A DNA stretch of 29,385 nucleotides from an uncultured Muribaculaceae bacterium (GTDB taxonomy: Bacteria > Bacteroidota > Bacteroidia > Bacteroidales > Muribaculaceae), in NCBI GenBank assembly GCA_910586455.1, contig CAJUHX010000024.1, positions 1-29,385 of the forward strand. The letters run 5' to 3'. The notes beneath the pieces are model-generated. The model had not been told where the DNA came from and searched no databases. It worked only from the letters and a program-made list of their open reading frames with translations. This document shows, piece by piece, positions 16,840-26,253 of this stretch (the first letter of the stretch is position 1; each line of letters begins with the position of its first letter). A program made the position numbers and the translations under genes.

Positions 16840-17711
16840 TGAAAGCCAAACACTATATTACAATAATAGTATTTTGGATCACGCTGCTTTCAGGCTCGGG
16901 GCCGGCAGCGGTGGCCCAGACCATCGTGCGCAAGAAAGAACTCGCTTCCGATACTGTGGCGCTGGCAGCCCGCATCCCTTCGGAGAAGGTGATTGTAAAG
17001 GGCGATACGGTGAGCATGGTGATTCCGCAACGCAATTTTGGCCGCTACGACCGCGGTCTGTTCAACTATCTGTTCATTCCCAAGGGGGCATGGGCCTTTG
17101 GTCTTACTGCCTCTTACGGCGAACTGAACACCGAGGATATACAGGTGCTGAACATACTTAAAGACCTTGATTTCAAGGGTAAGATTTACTCTATAAAACC
17201 GTCGGTGTCGTACTTTGTGGCTTCAAACCAGTCGGTGGGTCTGAAATTCAACTATTCGCGTGGTATCGGCGACCTTGACAATCTCGGTTTTGACTTTTCG
17301 GATGATCTCAATTTCTCGATTTCCGACGTCAGCTACTACACCCAGTCGTATGCTATCTCGGCCTTTTACCGCAACTATGTCGGTTTGGGGCTCGACAAGC
17401 GCTTTGCGGTGTTCAACGAGGTCGACCTTGCTTTCTCGGGCGGTTCATCGCGCTTCAAGCGTATCTACGACGGCTCTCCGCGCGATACCCGCACAGTAAT
17501 CACCGAGGCCTCGCTCAACTTCTCGCCGGGTCTGTGTGTGTTTATTCAGGACCATGTGTCGTTCAATGTTTCGTTTGGAGTGTTCGGCCTGAAACTGCGC
17601 AAGGAACACCAGACCACCGACGGGGTAGAGGAGGGCAGCCGCTTTACCTCGGGCGCGAATTTCCGCTTCAATATCTTTAATATAGCCTTTGGCTTGATGG
17701 TAGTGATATGA
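16839..17711 (+). CDS. Outer-membrane beta-barrel-like protein, second of a tandem pair
   Basis: A 290-residue paralogue of the preceding protein, with signal peptide residues 1-27 (ending AVAQ). It carries an extra ~40-residue N-terminal segment (about 28-68) before the shared FIPKGAWAFGLTASYGELN region. Beta-strand periodicity continues to the aromatic/hydrophobic end NIFNIAFGLMVVI. The pair most likely arose by tandem duplication. The start codon overlaps the upstream stop by one base, and its own stop overlaps the next gene by four bases (ATGA). No function is assigned; a structural barrel partnered with the lipoprotein downstream is an inference from coupling only. Confidence 0.82.
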   Translation: MKAKHYITIIVFWITLLSGSGPAAVAQTIVRKKELASDTVALAARIPSEKVIVKGDTVSMVIPQRNFGRYDRGLFNYLFIPKGAWAFGLTASYGELNTEDIQVLNILKDLDFKGKIYSIKPSVSYFVASNQSVGLKFNYSRGIGDLDNLGFDFSDDLNFSISDVSYYTQSYAISAFYRNYVGLGLDKRFAVFNEVDLAFSGGSSRFKRIYDGSPRDTRTVITEASLNFSPGLCVFIQDHVSFNVSFGVFGLKLRKEHQTTDGVEEGSRFTSGANFRFNIFNIAFGLMVVI

Positions 17712-19279
17712 TGAAATCAGCAGCTATACACACTATTATATGCCTGGTTGCCGCGACGGCGCTGGGTTCGTGTCTGAAAGACGATATTCCTTATCCGCAT
17801 ATACAGGCCAACTTCCGCAACATTGAAGTGGAGGGTGTTACCGTCGGTCCGGTAATCGATTCCATAAACCGTACGGTGACTTTGACTTTCCCCGAGTCGG
17901 CAAATATATATAATGTCGACGTTACTGCCTATACCCTCACTCCCGGGGCGTATATAGTGGGCGACAGTATCACTGGCGGCATCGACCTGTCGCAGCCGCG
18001 GAAGGTGACCTTGCGACTGTATCAGGACTACGACTGGACCATAAACGCCAACCGTCCCGTGGAGCGATACTTTAGCGTCGCTTCGCAGATTGGCGCTGCG
18101 GAAATAGATGTGCCGGGCCGACGGGTACTGCTGTCGGTTTCGTCGAAAGCCAATCTCGCCGCCATAGAGGTGCTGAGCTGCAAACTCGGTCCTGAAGGTT
18201 CAACCATGACTCCCGAACTGCCGGGCCGCACTGTCGACTTTACCCGACCGCTGGAAGTGGAAGTCGACGACTGGGGGCACAGTTCCATCTGGACAATTTA
18301 TGTGTCGACTACCGATGCGTCGGTTACCACGGCATCGGTCGACCCCTGGACAATGGTAGCCTGGGTTTACGGCGAGGCCGAGTCGGGTCGTACCAACGGT
18401 TTCGAATACCGTCTGCAGGGCGATACACAGTGGACCCGTGTGCAGCAGTCCGATGTAGTGGAGCAGGGCGGCAGTTTCCATGCATGCCTGAAACACCTTT
18501 CGCCGCAGACCGCCTATGAGGTACGCGCCTTCTCGAACGAGGAGTACGGCGAGGTACTCGAATTCACTACCGGCAGCGTGCTGCAGGTGCCCAACAATAC
18601 CCTCGACTCATGGTGGCTCGACGGCAAGGTGTGGAATCCCTGGCCGGAAGGTGGCGAACAATACTGGGATACAGGCAACAAAGGCGCCACTACACTGGGA
18701 CCGTCGAACTCCATACCTACCGACGACACCAGCAGCGGCACAGGCTGGGCTGCCGAGCTTCAGACCAAATTCGTGGGCATAGGCATGATAGGCAAACTGG
18801 CTGCCGGAAACCTGTTTGTAGGACGCTACGTGCGCACCGACGGAACCAACGGCATTCTCAGCTTCGGCCGCGAGTTTGCCGAACGCCCCACCAAAATGCG
18901 CGGATACATGAAATACAAGACAGCACCCATCAGCAGCACTACGGCAGGCTTTGAGTCGATGAAAGGACAGCCCGACACATGTATTATATGGTGTGCGCTT
19001 ATTGATCAGGCCGAGCCGCTCGAAATACGTACCAACCCGGCCAACCGCCAGGTGTTCGAACCCGATGCTGACTATGTGGTGGCATATGGCAAAGTGGAAT
19101 ATGGCGAGAATATAGACCAATGGATACCCTTTGAGTTCGAACTCGACTATAAATCCACGTCGCGTGTGCCTCGTTATGTGATTATCACTGCGTCGGCAAG
19201 TAAATACGGCGACTATTTTACCGGCGGTGACGGCGCCGTGCTGTACGTCGACGATTTTTTGTTTGAATACGATTATTAA
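17708..19279 (+). CDS. PCMD-domain surface lipoprotein
   Basis: A 523-residue lipoprotein (lipobox LGSC, Cys22). The N-terminal half looks like two Ig-like or DUF-type beta-sandwiches (about 35-200), then a fibronectin-III-like segment (about 205-285, with YEVRAFSNEEYGEVLEFTTG). The C-terminal ~230 residues match the PCMD domain (putative carbohydrate metabolism domain): DSWWLDGKVWNPWPEGG followed by YWDTGNKGATTLGPSNS, and near the end GDYFTGGDGAVLYVDDFLF. PCMD proteins are Bacteroidetes cell-surface proteins presumed to bind glycans; no enzymatic activity is established. The start overlaps the barrel gene by four bases, which suggests they are made together. Confidence 0.88.
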   Translation: MMKSAAIHTIICLVAATALGSCLKDDIPYPHIQANFRNIEVEGVTVGPVIDSINRTVTLTFPESANIYNVDVTAYTLTPGAYIVGDSITGGIDLSQPRKVTLRLYQDYDWTINANRPVERYFSVASQIGAAEIDVPGRRVLLSVSSKANLAAIEVLSCKLGPEGSTMTPELPGRTVDFTRPLEVEVDDWGHSSIWTIYVSTTDASVTTASVDPWTMVAWVYGEAESGRTNGFEYRLQGDTQWTRVQQSDVVEQGGSFHACLKHLSPQTAYEVRAFSNEEYGEVLEFTTGSVLQVPNNTLDSWWLDGKVWNPWPEGGEQYWDTGNKGATTLGPSNSIPTDDTSSGTGWAAELQTKFVGIGMIGKLAAGNLFVGRYVRTDGTNGILSFGREFAERPTKMRGYMKYKTAPISSTTAGFESMKGQPDTCIIWCALIDQAEPLEIRTNPANRQVFEPDADYVVAYGKVEYGENIDQWIPFEFELDYKSTSRVPRYVIITASASKYGDYFTGGDGAVLYVDDFLFEYDY

Positions 19280-19287
19280 ACAGATAT

Positions 19288-20388
19288 ATGACCAACAGAA
19301 TCAACCGTTTAAGCGCCGCAGCCTTTATGGCCGCGGCGCTTGTGACAGGCGGCCATAACGTTTTCGCCGCCGAGGTTTCCGACTCATGCGCCAACATCTG
19401 CGCCACCGGTAACGCCAACTCCACAGTGAAGAGAGTCGACGACCTGCGCCGCTATCTGCCCAAAATCGGAGCGGCGTTGCGCCCGCGCTATGAACTCGAT
19501 ACCGAGCATGGCAGCAGCCGATTTCAGATTCGTAACGCCCGTGTGCGGCTTAGCGGCACTATTAACTCGGTAGTCGACTACTTCATGCAGACCGACTTCT
19601 GCGACGAGGGCAAGATAAGGATGCTCGACGCCTATGTAGGCTTCCGTCCCGACAGCCGATGGTATCTGCAGGTGGGGCAGACCCGCGTTCCGTTCTCGGT
19701 CGATGCCGCCCGTTCGCCCGGCAATTATCTGTTTGCCAACCGTTCGTTTATAGGTCGCTATATAGGCAACCAGCGTTCGGTGGGTATTAGAGGCTGCTAC
19801 ACACCGGCATCAGTGCCAATCGCTATCGAAGGCGGTGTGTTCAATTCTGCGGCTATGGGCGAGCATGCCGTATGGCTGAAGCACTTCACCTATAGCATAG
19901 AGGCCCGCGGCACTATAGCCGGAATGCTTAGCCCGGTAGTTTCGTTCAAGAGCGATGTGCCCTCAGGCGGTGTCCGTACAAATCTGCTGTCGGCGGCCAT
20001 GACACTGCGCAGCGGCCATTGGATGGCCGAAGGTGAATATGCGCTGCAGACTTACAGCCACGGACGTTTCAAGCGCTGCCACGGATTTAACCTGCAGGGA
20101 CAGTACATGACTCCGGTGAAACTGGGCATGTTCAACCGCTGGAGCGCCGAACTGCGCTACGACGGCATGAGCGATCACTCAAACGCCGTGCTCGACTCCG
20201 ATGGCCGCCTCGACTGCACCAATATACGCCGCCGGCGCATAACCGCCGGAACCACACTCTCTTACGTGCGAGGTTCAACACATGTCGACGTGCGCGCCAA
20301 CTATGAGCAATATTTCTATCCTTCGGGCTATTCGGTGCCGGAGGGCGCAGGCAACAAACTCGTGGCTGAGCTTGTTCTATATTTTTAG
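19288..20388 (+). CDS. Porin of the phosphate-selective porin O/P type
   Basis: A 366-residue outer-membrane porin with a signal peptide (cleavage after NVFA, about residue 27). After a short linker containing two cysteines (SCANIC) the barrel begins with PKIGAALRPRYELDTEHG. It carries the porin O/P signature of an early strand SRFQIRNARVRLSGTINSVV, followed by DYFMQTDFCDEGKIRMLDAYVGFRP and the strand pair WYLQVGQTRVPFSVD. It ends in the terminal-strand motif KLVAELVLYF with C-terminal Phe, the usual outer-membrane assembly signal. The substrate is unknown despite the family name. It starts 8 nt after the PCMD lipoprotein gene, completing a four-gene unit. Confidence 0.87.
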   Translation: MTNRINRLSAAAFMAAALVTGGHNVFAAEVSDSCANICATGNANSTVKRVDDLRRYLPKIGAALRPRYELDTEHGSSRFQIRNARVRLSGTINSVVDYFMQTDFCDEGKIRMLDAYVGFRPDSRWYLQVGQTRVPFSVDAARSPGNYLFANRSFIGRYIGNQRSVGIRGCYTPASVPIAIEGGVFNSAAMGEHAVWLKHFTYSIEARGTIAGMLSPVVSFKSDVPSGGVRTNLLSAAMTLRSGHWMAEGEYALQTYSHGRFKRCHGFNLQGQYMTPVKLGMFNRWSAELRYDGMSDHSNAVLDSDGRLDCTNIRRRRITAGTTLSYVRGSTHVDVRANYEQYFYPSGYSVPEGAGNKLVAELVLYF

Positions 20389-20492
20389 TTAAAAATGAGC
20401 ATGCGGCGAGGTAAATCGCCCGAAAATTCGTAAATTCGCATATTGTTGGAGTATGTAGAGCCACGCAATAATGATGAAATAATGCCTATATT

Positions 20493-21194
20493 ATGATTGA
20501 TAGTATATTACCTCTTATATCAGTAACAGATATCTTCAACGCCAAGGAATTTTTCGCTTGGTTTATTCAGAACGCCAGCTACCTGTTCGTATTCGTGTTT
20601 ATGGTGGTGGAGAGTTCGTTCATTCCTTTCCCCTCCGAGGTGGTTGTGCCGCCGGCTGCCTATCTGGCAGTACAGCACGGAGCCCATGCCGGTCAGGATA
20701 TGAACGTGTATGTGGTGGTACTGGTAGCCACCCTCGGCGCCATAGCAGGCGCTCTGATTAACTATGGCCTTGCGGTGTGGATTGGCCGGCCTATAGTGTA
20801 CAAGTTCGCCGACTCGCGTCTGGGCCACGCCTGCATGATTGACCGTGCCAAGGTGGAGAAAGCCGAGAAATATTTCGATGACCACGGAGCATCCAGCACA
20901 TTTATCGGACGTCTGATTCCGGCTGTGCGTCAGCTGATAAGCATACCTGCGGGCATAGCACGTATGAACCTGCTCAAATTCGTTGTATTCACCGGTCTTG
21001 GCGCACTGCTGTGGAACGCCATACTTGCCGGCCTGGGAGTGCTGCTGGCAAGCTATGTCACAGTCGACGACCTGCTGCCACAAATCGAAAAATACAACAG
21101 CTACCTCTCGCTGGCCGGTCTGCTGATTCTGCTGATCTGCGTGGCTGTAATACTGTATAACGCATTCAAGACAAAGAAACAAGCCCGATTATGA
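20493..21194 (+). CDS. DedA family inner-membrane protein
   Basis: A 233-residue DedA/VTT-domain protein. Members are implicated in flipping polyprenyl or phospholipid carriers and in membrane homeostasis. Conserved segments are FIPFPSEVVVPPAAYLA (first re-entrant region with the acidic residue) and GRLIPAVRQLISIPAGIARM (second re-entrant region with the conserved Arg and Pro). About five hydrophobic helices are present (roughly 28-50, 74-98, 140-160, 165-190, 202-225). The next gene (rpe) starts within its last four bases (ATGA). The 104-nt gap upstream holds a weak -7-like taaattcg at 20431-20438. Confidence 0.9.
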   Translation: MIDSILPLISVTDIFNAKEFFAWFIQNASYLFVFVFMVVESSFIPFPSEVVVPPAAYLAVQHGAHAGQDMNVYVVVLVATLGAIAGALINYGLAVWIGRPIVYKFADSRLGHACMIDRAKVEKAEKYFDDHGASSTFIGRLIPAVRQLISIPAGIARMNLLKFVVFTGLGALLWNAILAGLGVLLASYVTVDDLLPQIEKYNSYLSLAGLLILLICVAVILYNAFKTKKQARL

Positions 21195-21835
21195 TAGTAA
21201 GTCCTTCGATTCTGTCGGCCGATTTCGGCCGCCTCGACCAAGATATAGAAATGCTCAACCGCAGTGATGCTCAGCTAATCCATTGCGACGTTATGGACGG
21301 AGTGTTTGTGCCGAACATCTCCTTTGGCTTCCCTGTAATCGAAGCCGTGGCACGCAAGGCCACCAAAGAGCTGGATGTTCACCTGATGATTGTAAATCCG
21401 CAGAACTATATCAGTCAGGTGCGCGACTGCGGCGCTGCCATTATGAACGTGCATCAGGAAGCCTGCGTGCATCTGCACCGTACGGTACAGGCTATAAAGG
21501 ACGCCGGCATGAAAGCAGCCGTAACCCTTAATCCTGCCACTCCGGTGGAAACTCTTACCGACATCATAACCGACCTCGACATGGTGCTGCTGATGAGTGT
21601 GAACCCCGGCTTCGGAGGGCAGAAATTCATTGCCAACACTGTGGCCAAGACACGCCGCCTGCGCAACCTTATAGACCGAAGCGGCAGCAAGGCGCTGATA
21701 CAGATTGATGGTGGCATAAACCTTGAAACCGGACGGCTGGTAGCCGAAGCCGGCGCCGACTCGGTGGTGGCAGGCAGTGCTGTGTTCAAAGCCGAAAATC
21801 CCGAATTATATATAAGCGAACTCGCTAAACTTTGA
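21191..21835 (+). CDS. rpe: Ribulose-phosphate 3-epimerase
   Basis: A 214-residue TIM-barrel enzyme of the pentose phosphate pathway that interconverts ribulose 5-phosphate and xylulose 5-phosphate in the cytosol. The metal/catalytic residues are all present: His31 and Asp33 in LIHCDVMDGVFVPNISFG, His64 in LDVHLMI, and Asp173 in IQIDGGI. The phosphate-binding loops SVNPGFGGQKF and SVVAGSAVF are intact. The length is normal. It overlaps the DedA gene by four bases and is followed 27 nt later by ftsK, so it is likely part of a dedA-rpe-ftsK run. Confidence 0.96.
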   Translation: MIVSPSILSADFGRLDQDIEMLNRSDAQLIHCDVMDGVFVPNISFGFPVIEAVARKATKELDVHLMIVNPQNYISQVRDCGAAIMNVHQEACVHLHRTVQAIKDAGMKAAVTLNPATPVETLTDIITDLDMVLLMSVNPGFGGQKFIANTVAKTRRLRNLIDRSGSKALIQIDGGINLETGRLVAEAGADSVVAGSAVFKAENPELYISELAKL

Positions 21836-21862
21836 TGGTAAACCTTTTCTTCGGAACACACA

Positions 21863-24580
21863 ATGGATGAATTTGGTATGAACGGCGACTCGCCGCGCAA
21901 GCAGTCAACAGTCGGCAACACCGCTGCCGACAGTCGCGCTGAAGCGCCACGACGCGAGGCTGCGGCACCGCGCCGCAAGACCCGTCCCGGCCAACGCGGA
22001 AAAGCCGCTCCCGAGCGGAAGCCCTACGGGGTGTCTGACTTTATTTTCGACCGCCGGACCCACATGGGGGTAGGCGTAGTGCTGATTGTGCTTGCTGTAA
22101 TGATGGCCGTGACCACAATATCGCATCTGGCGCACGGAGCCGCCGACCAAAGCCTTACCGTAGGCCGCAGCGTCACCGAGATAGTTGAGTCGGGTGAGCA
22201 GGTGCAGAACCTCGGAGGAGCATTCGGCGCCAAACTGTCGCAGATGCTCATGGCCGAAGGGCTTGGCGTGGGAGCTTTTGTGCTTGTGGTATGGCTTTCA
22301 ATCATAGGTCTGAGCCTTGTGGGCGCCCGGCGCTGCAAGTTCTGGACTGTTACATTCCGCAGCCTCTTCACAGCTATAGCGCTGTCGGTGGTTGTAGGCC
22401 TGCTGACATACAACTCAGAGTCCTATACCCACTGGGGTGGGGCACACGGTCATTTTGTGAATCAGGTGCTGATTGAATACAGCAGCTGGCTGGGCGCTGT
22501 GTGCGTGTCGGTGATGATGCTCGGCCTTCTGGCAAGTGTATATCTCAACCCTCTGATTAAGGCCAAAAAGGCCATGAATGAGAAACTTACCGCCCTGCGC
22601 GACGTTCGCCGCGAGCGTATCGAGCGCGACCGTCGGCGTTCGCTTCAGGACGTAGGCACTGCCGACGTGCAGAATGCCGATGCCAAGCTCGACTCCAAGC
22701 CCATCAGTTTTGACTTTGCAGACAAAGCAGGAACCGGCAGCGAGGAGCATGCCGCCGCCGAACCGGCCTCGCAACTCTCCGACATGTGCCTATGGCCTGA
22801 AAAATCCGTGGCCGATGATGCCCCCGACTATGTCGACCACATGCCTGAAACCGAAGTAAGTGATGACAACATTGCCGATGACTTCGGCAACCTGAGCGAT
22901 ATGCCGGATGCCGGCTTCGGAAATATCGGCTTCAACATCGACAGCGACGACGAAACCGACCTCGCTGACAAAATCCCCGATAGCAGTTCAAGCACTGTAG
23001 AAGAACCGGATTTCAGCATTACTGAAGCCGAAAGTATCGAACAGGCAGATACACGTGTGGCTCCGGGACAGCACAACGGCATCGATCTCCCTTACGACCC
23101 CCATGCCGACCTGTCGCGCTACAATATGCCCGGCGTCGACCTGCTCGAGGAGCGCGACTGTGGCCCCGTTATCGACGAGGGTGAGCAGGAAGAAAACAAG
23201 GAGATGATTGTAAACACCCTCAAAAGTTACAACATAGCCATAGCACGAATCGAGGCCACAGTAGGCCCTACGGTGACACTTTACGAAATAGTGCCCGCCG
23301 AAGGTGTGCGCATAGCTCAGATTAAAAATCTCGAAGACGACATAGCCCTGAGCCTCGCGGCACTCGGCATCCGCATCATAGCCCCGATACCCGGTAAAGG
23401 CACAGTAGGTATCGAAGTGCCCAATCGTGTGCCCCGGACAGTATCTATACGTTCCGTACTTGGAAGCAAAAAGTTTCACGAATGTACCATGAAGCTACCC
23501 ATGGCAATGGGCACCACCATTAACAACGACGTGTTCATACGCGACCTTGCCGACATGCCCCACCTGCTGGTAGCCGGCGGTTCGGGTCAGGGCAAATCGG
23601 TAGGACTCAATTGTATAATCGCATCGCTGCTGTACTACAAACATCCGTCGGAGCTCAAATTTGTACTCATCGATCCCAAGATGGTTGAATTCAGCCGGTA
23701 CTCACGGCTGCAGAACCACTATCTGGCCAAACTCCCCGGCACCGAAGATCCCGTGGTGACCGATCCGCAGGAAGCCGTGGCAACGCTCAACTCGCTGTGC
23801 GAGGAAATGGACAACCGCTACCGCCTGCTGCGCGATGCCGGGGCCGTGAAAGTCGAGGAATACAACCGCAAGTTCGTCAGCCGTCAGCTCAACCCCGAGA
23901 ACGGACACCGTTACCTGCCATACATAGTTATTATAGTCGACGAGTTCGCCGACCTGATAATGACCGCCGGAAAAGAAGTGAGCGTACACATAATGCGTAT
24001 AGCCCAGAAAGCACGTGCAGTGGGCATGCACATGATTATTGCAACCCAGCGCCCGTCGACCGACGTCATCACCGGCCCCATCAAGGCCAACTTCCTGGGC
24101 CGTATCGCATACCGCGTGCAGCAAATGGTCGACTCCAAGACCATCCTCGACCGCCCAGGCGCCAACCAGCTGATTGGCCGAGGCGACATGCTCTTCTCGC
24201 ACAACGGCAAGATGGAACGAGTGCAGTGCGCTTTCATCGACTCCGACGAGGTCGATCGCCTGACACGCTTCGTCGACGACCAGATGGGCTATCCCGAGCC
24301 ATATCTGCTGCCCGAGCCCAAAAACGAGAACGGCTTCGACGGTCCGGTGCTCGACCCCAACCAGCGCGACCCCCTATTTGCCGACTGTGCCCGATTCATA
24401 GTCACACAGAGCAGCGCTTCCACATCGTCGCTCCAGCGTCGTTTCAGCATAGGCTACAACAAAGCCGGCAAAATCATGGACCAGATGGAGGCAGCCGGCA
24501 TAGTGGGTGCATCGCAGGGACAGAAACCTCGCGCTGTGCTTGTCGACTCAATCACCCTCGAATCGATACTCAACAACTGA
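21863..24580 (+). CDS. ftsK: DNA translocase FtsK
   Basis: A 905-residue FtsK/SpoIIIE translocase that pumps chromosomal DNA through the closing septum and aids dimer resolution. Order: a basic Arg/Ala/Pro-rich cytosolic tail (1-60); four transmembrane helices (about 70-92, 133-153, 162-180, 205-228); a long acidic linker (about 260-430); the alpha domain, then the RecA-like motor with Walker A GGSGQGKSVGLN and Walker B YIVIIVDEFADLIM; and a C-terminal gamma winged helix (QSSASTSSLQRRFSIGYNKA) that in other FtsK proteins reads KOPS. It is somewhat longer than most Bacteroides FtsK because of the linker and basic tail (from memory). The LolA-like gene starts 26 nt downstream. Confidence 0.95.
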   Translation: MDEFGMNGDSPRKQSTVGNTAADSRAEAPRREAAAPRRKTRPGQRGKAAPERKPYGVSDFIFDRRTHMGVGVVLIVLAVMMAVTTISHLAHGAADQSLTVGRSVTEIVESGEQVQNLGGAFGAKLSQMLMAEGLGVGAFVLVVWLSIIGLSLVGARRCKFWTVTFRSLFTAIALSVVVGLLTYNSESYTHWGGAHGHFVNQVLIEYSSWLGAVCVSVMMLGLLASVYLNPLIKAKKAMNEKLTALRDVRRERIERDRRRSLQDVGTADVQNADAKLDSKPISFDFADKAGTGSEEHAAAEPASQLSDMCLWPEKSVADDAPDYVDHMPETEVSDDNIADDFGNLSDMPDAGFGNIGFNIDSDDETDLADKIPDSSSSTVEEPDFSITEAESIEQADTRVAPGQHNGIDLPYDPHADLSRYNMPGVDLLEERDCGPVIDEGEQEENKEMIVNTLKSYNIAIARIEATVGPTVTLYEIVPAEGVRIAQIKNLEDDIALSLAALGIRIIAPIPGKGTVGIEVPNRVPRTVSIRSVLGSKKFHECTMKLPMAMGTTINNDVFIRDLADMPHLLVAGGSGQGKSVGLNCIIASLLYYKHPSELKFVLIDPKMVEFSRYSRLQNHYLAKLPGTEDPVVTDPQEAVATLNSLCEEMDNRYRLLRDAGAVKVEEYNRKFVSRQLNPENGHRYLPYIVIIVDEFADLIMTAGKEVSVHIMRIAQKARAVGMHMIIATQRPSTDVITGPIKANFLGRIAYRVQQMVDSKTILDRPGANQLIGRGDMLFSHNGKMERVQCAFIDSDEVDRLTRFVDDQMGYPEPYLLPEPKNENGFDGPVLDPNQRDPLFADCARFIVTQSSASTSSLQRRFSIGYNKAGKIMDQMEAAGIVGASQGQKPRAVLVDSITLESILNN

Positions 24581-24606
24581 TTGTTCCGAATTTTGTTATA
24601 ACAGCA

Positions 24607-25212
24607 ATGAAACGAACCCTCACATATATAATAATGGTGATAGCTGTGGCCCTTGGAGCCTTTGCCGCCACTCCGCAGCAACAGATGGCTACCGCTTCGA
24701 AAAAACTCGCCGCCGCCCCCTCGGTAAGCGCTACCTTTACGATTGTGACCAACGGAGGCCGGGGAGGTCAGGCACTCGGCTCCATGCAGATGGCAAAAGA
24801 AGCATGCACCATAAGCGCCGGCGGAATGACAATGTGGTACGACGGCACTACCCAGTGGGTATACTCCGTAGGCACTCAGGAAGTGAATATAAGCAAACCA
24901 CAGCTCGAGGATTTGCTTGAGTCCAACCCGTTTGTACTTATCAGCAGCTATGCAAGCCACTTCAATGTAGCTTCAGGCGGCAAAAACATAGCCGTGCTGA
25001 CTCCTAAAAACAAGCAGAACTCAGGCATCGACAAGGCTACAGTAACATTCGATGCCAACGGATGGACTGCAAAAATAAGTGTGAAATTCCAGAACGGCTC
25101 CACTATAGATGTAGCCGTGAGCAAAATCACCATAGGCAAAGCCCTGCCGGCATCGACATTCCGCTTCGATCCGCGAAAATACCCCGAGGCCGATATAATC
25201 GACCTGCGATAA
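24607..25212 (+). CDS. LolA-like outer-membrane lipoprotein carrier protein
   Basis: A 201-residue exported protein (signal peptide MKRTLTYIIMVIAVALGAFA). The mature part has the LolA/LolB-like half-barrel pattern: SATFTIVTNGG (first strand), GSMQMAKEACTISAGGMTMWYDG with the Trp-Tyr-Asp-Gly seen in LolA relatives, and TQWVYSVGTQEVNISKP. It ends near PASTFRFDPRKYPEADIIDLR, a typical LolA-like finish. LolA ferries lipoproteins across the periplasm. The protein is diverged, and no LolCDE or LolB is nearby, so the role is inferred. The ATG at 24607 begins the signal peptide; the longer reading frame upstream of it is only a shadow of ftsK. Confidence 0.8.
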   Translation: MKRTLTYIIMVIAVALGAFAATPQQQMATASKKLAAAPSVSATFTIVTNGGRGGQALGSMQMAKEACTISAGGMTMWYDGTTQWVYSVGTQEVNISKPQLEDLLESNPFVLISSYASHFNVASGGKNIAVLTPKNKQNSGIDKATVTFDANGWTAKISVKFQNGSTIDVAVSKITIGKALPASTFRFDPRKYPEADIIDLR

Positions 25213-25257
25213 CACCCTATACCAAATCATTCTTCCCAAAAAACACTGTTTAGAATT

Positions 25258-26196
25258 ATGGAACCCGTCACCACCAAATGCCTTATCATAGGCGCCGGCC
25301 CCGCCGGCTATACCGCCGGCATATATGCCGGACGAGCCAACATGCAACCCATGATGATTGAAGGCCCACAGCCCGGCGGACAGCTCATCACCACCACCGA
25401 AGTCGAAAACTTCCCCGGCTACTACGAGGGCGTCACAGGCCCCAAGATGATGGAAGACCTGCGCGCACAATGTCTGCGCTTCGGCGCCACCATCAAGTCC
25501 GGCATAGTCACCGACGTTGACTTCAGCAAGCGTCCCTTTATAGTTCGTACCGACTCCGAAGAATTCCATGCCGAAACCGTAATAATCTGCACCGGCGCCG
25601 CCGCACGCTACCTCGGACTGCCCGACGAGCAGAAATACCAGGGCCTGGGCGTATCGGCCTGTGCCACCTGCGACGGCTTCTTCTACCGCAACCGCAGCGT
25701 AGCCGTAGTAGGCGGCGGTGACACAGCATGCGAGGAAGCACTCTATCTGGCAGGCCTCGCCAAGAAAGTATACCTGATAGTACGCAAAGACTATCTGCGA
25801 GCCTCCAAAGTAATGCAGAAGCGAGTATTCGAAAACGAAAAAATCGAAGTACTCTTCAATACCAACACCGTAGGCCTATTCGGTCAGGACGTAGTGGAAG
25901 GAGCAACTGTAGTGACACACAAAGGCACCGAGAACGAAAACCAGTACAATATAGCCATCGACGGCTTCTTCCTTGCCATCGGCCATACACCCAACACCAA
26001 ATTCCTACAAGGCAAAATCGAACTCGACGAACAAGGCTACATCGTAGTCAAAGGCCATGGAACCGAAACAAACATCCCCGGAGTATTTGCCGCCGGCGAC
26101 GTGGCAGACCCTGTGTTCCAGCAGGCTATCAGCGCTGCAGGCATGGGTTGCCGGGCTGCCATACAGGCCGAACGCTTCCTGGTAGAAAATTCATGA
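25258..26196 (+). CDS. trxB: Thioredoxin-disulfide reductase
   Basis: A 312-residue low-molecular-weight thioredoxin reductase. This flavoenzyme passes electrons from NADPH to thioredoxin in the cytosol. The FAD motif is GAGPAGYTAGIYAGRA (residues about 12-27). The redox-active CATC is Cys135/Cys138 in SACATCDGFF. The NADPH motif is VGGGDTACEEA, and the second FAD motif ends in GVFAAGDVADPVFQQAISAA. The start gives MEPVTTKCLIIGAGPAG, the standard length. It lies 45 nt after the LolA-like gene. Only a weak hairpin follows the stop. Confidence 0.96.
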   Translation: MEPVTTKCLIIGAGPAGYTAGIYAGRANMQPMMIEGPQPGGQLITTTEVENFPGYYEGVTGPKMMEDLRAQCLRFGATIKSGIVTDVDFSKRPFIVRTDSEEFHAETVIICTGAAARYLGLPDEQKYQGLGVSACATCDGFFYRNRSVAVVGGGDTACEEALYLAGLAKKVYLIVRKDYLRASKVMQKRVFENEKIEVLFNTNTVGLFGQDVVEGATVVTHKGTENENQYNIAIDGFFLAIGHTPNTKFLQGKIELDEQGYIVVKGHGTETNIPGVFAAGDVADPVFQQAISAAGMGCRAAIQAERFLVENS

Positions 26197-26215
26197 TAAA
26201 AAATATGCCGAAAAA

Positions 26216-26247
26216 TTTGGCAAATTCGAACTAATGCCTTAAATTTG
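26216..26247 (+). promoter_or_regulatory. Promoter of the candidate non-coding RNA
   Basis: TTTG (26216-26219) and TAAATTTG (26240-26247) separated by 20 nt fit the Bacteroidetes consensus in both boxes and spacing. It lies just past the trxB stop and has no ORF of any size downstream before the terminator. Expected transcription start is near 26254. Confidence 0.7.
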
Positions 26248-26253
26248 CGTTAT

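Noticed and set aside
20401..20430. Terminator after the porin gene (ggcga / tcgcc hairpin)
   Set aside because: Only a 5-bp stem without a T-run; too weak to call.
23797..24606. N-terminal extension of the LolA-like frame through the end of ftsK
   Set aside because: This part is Arg/Pro-rich out-of-frame ftsK sequence; the signal peptide at 24607 marks the true start.
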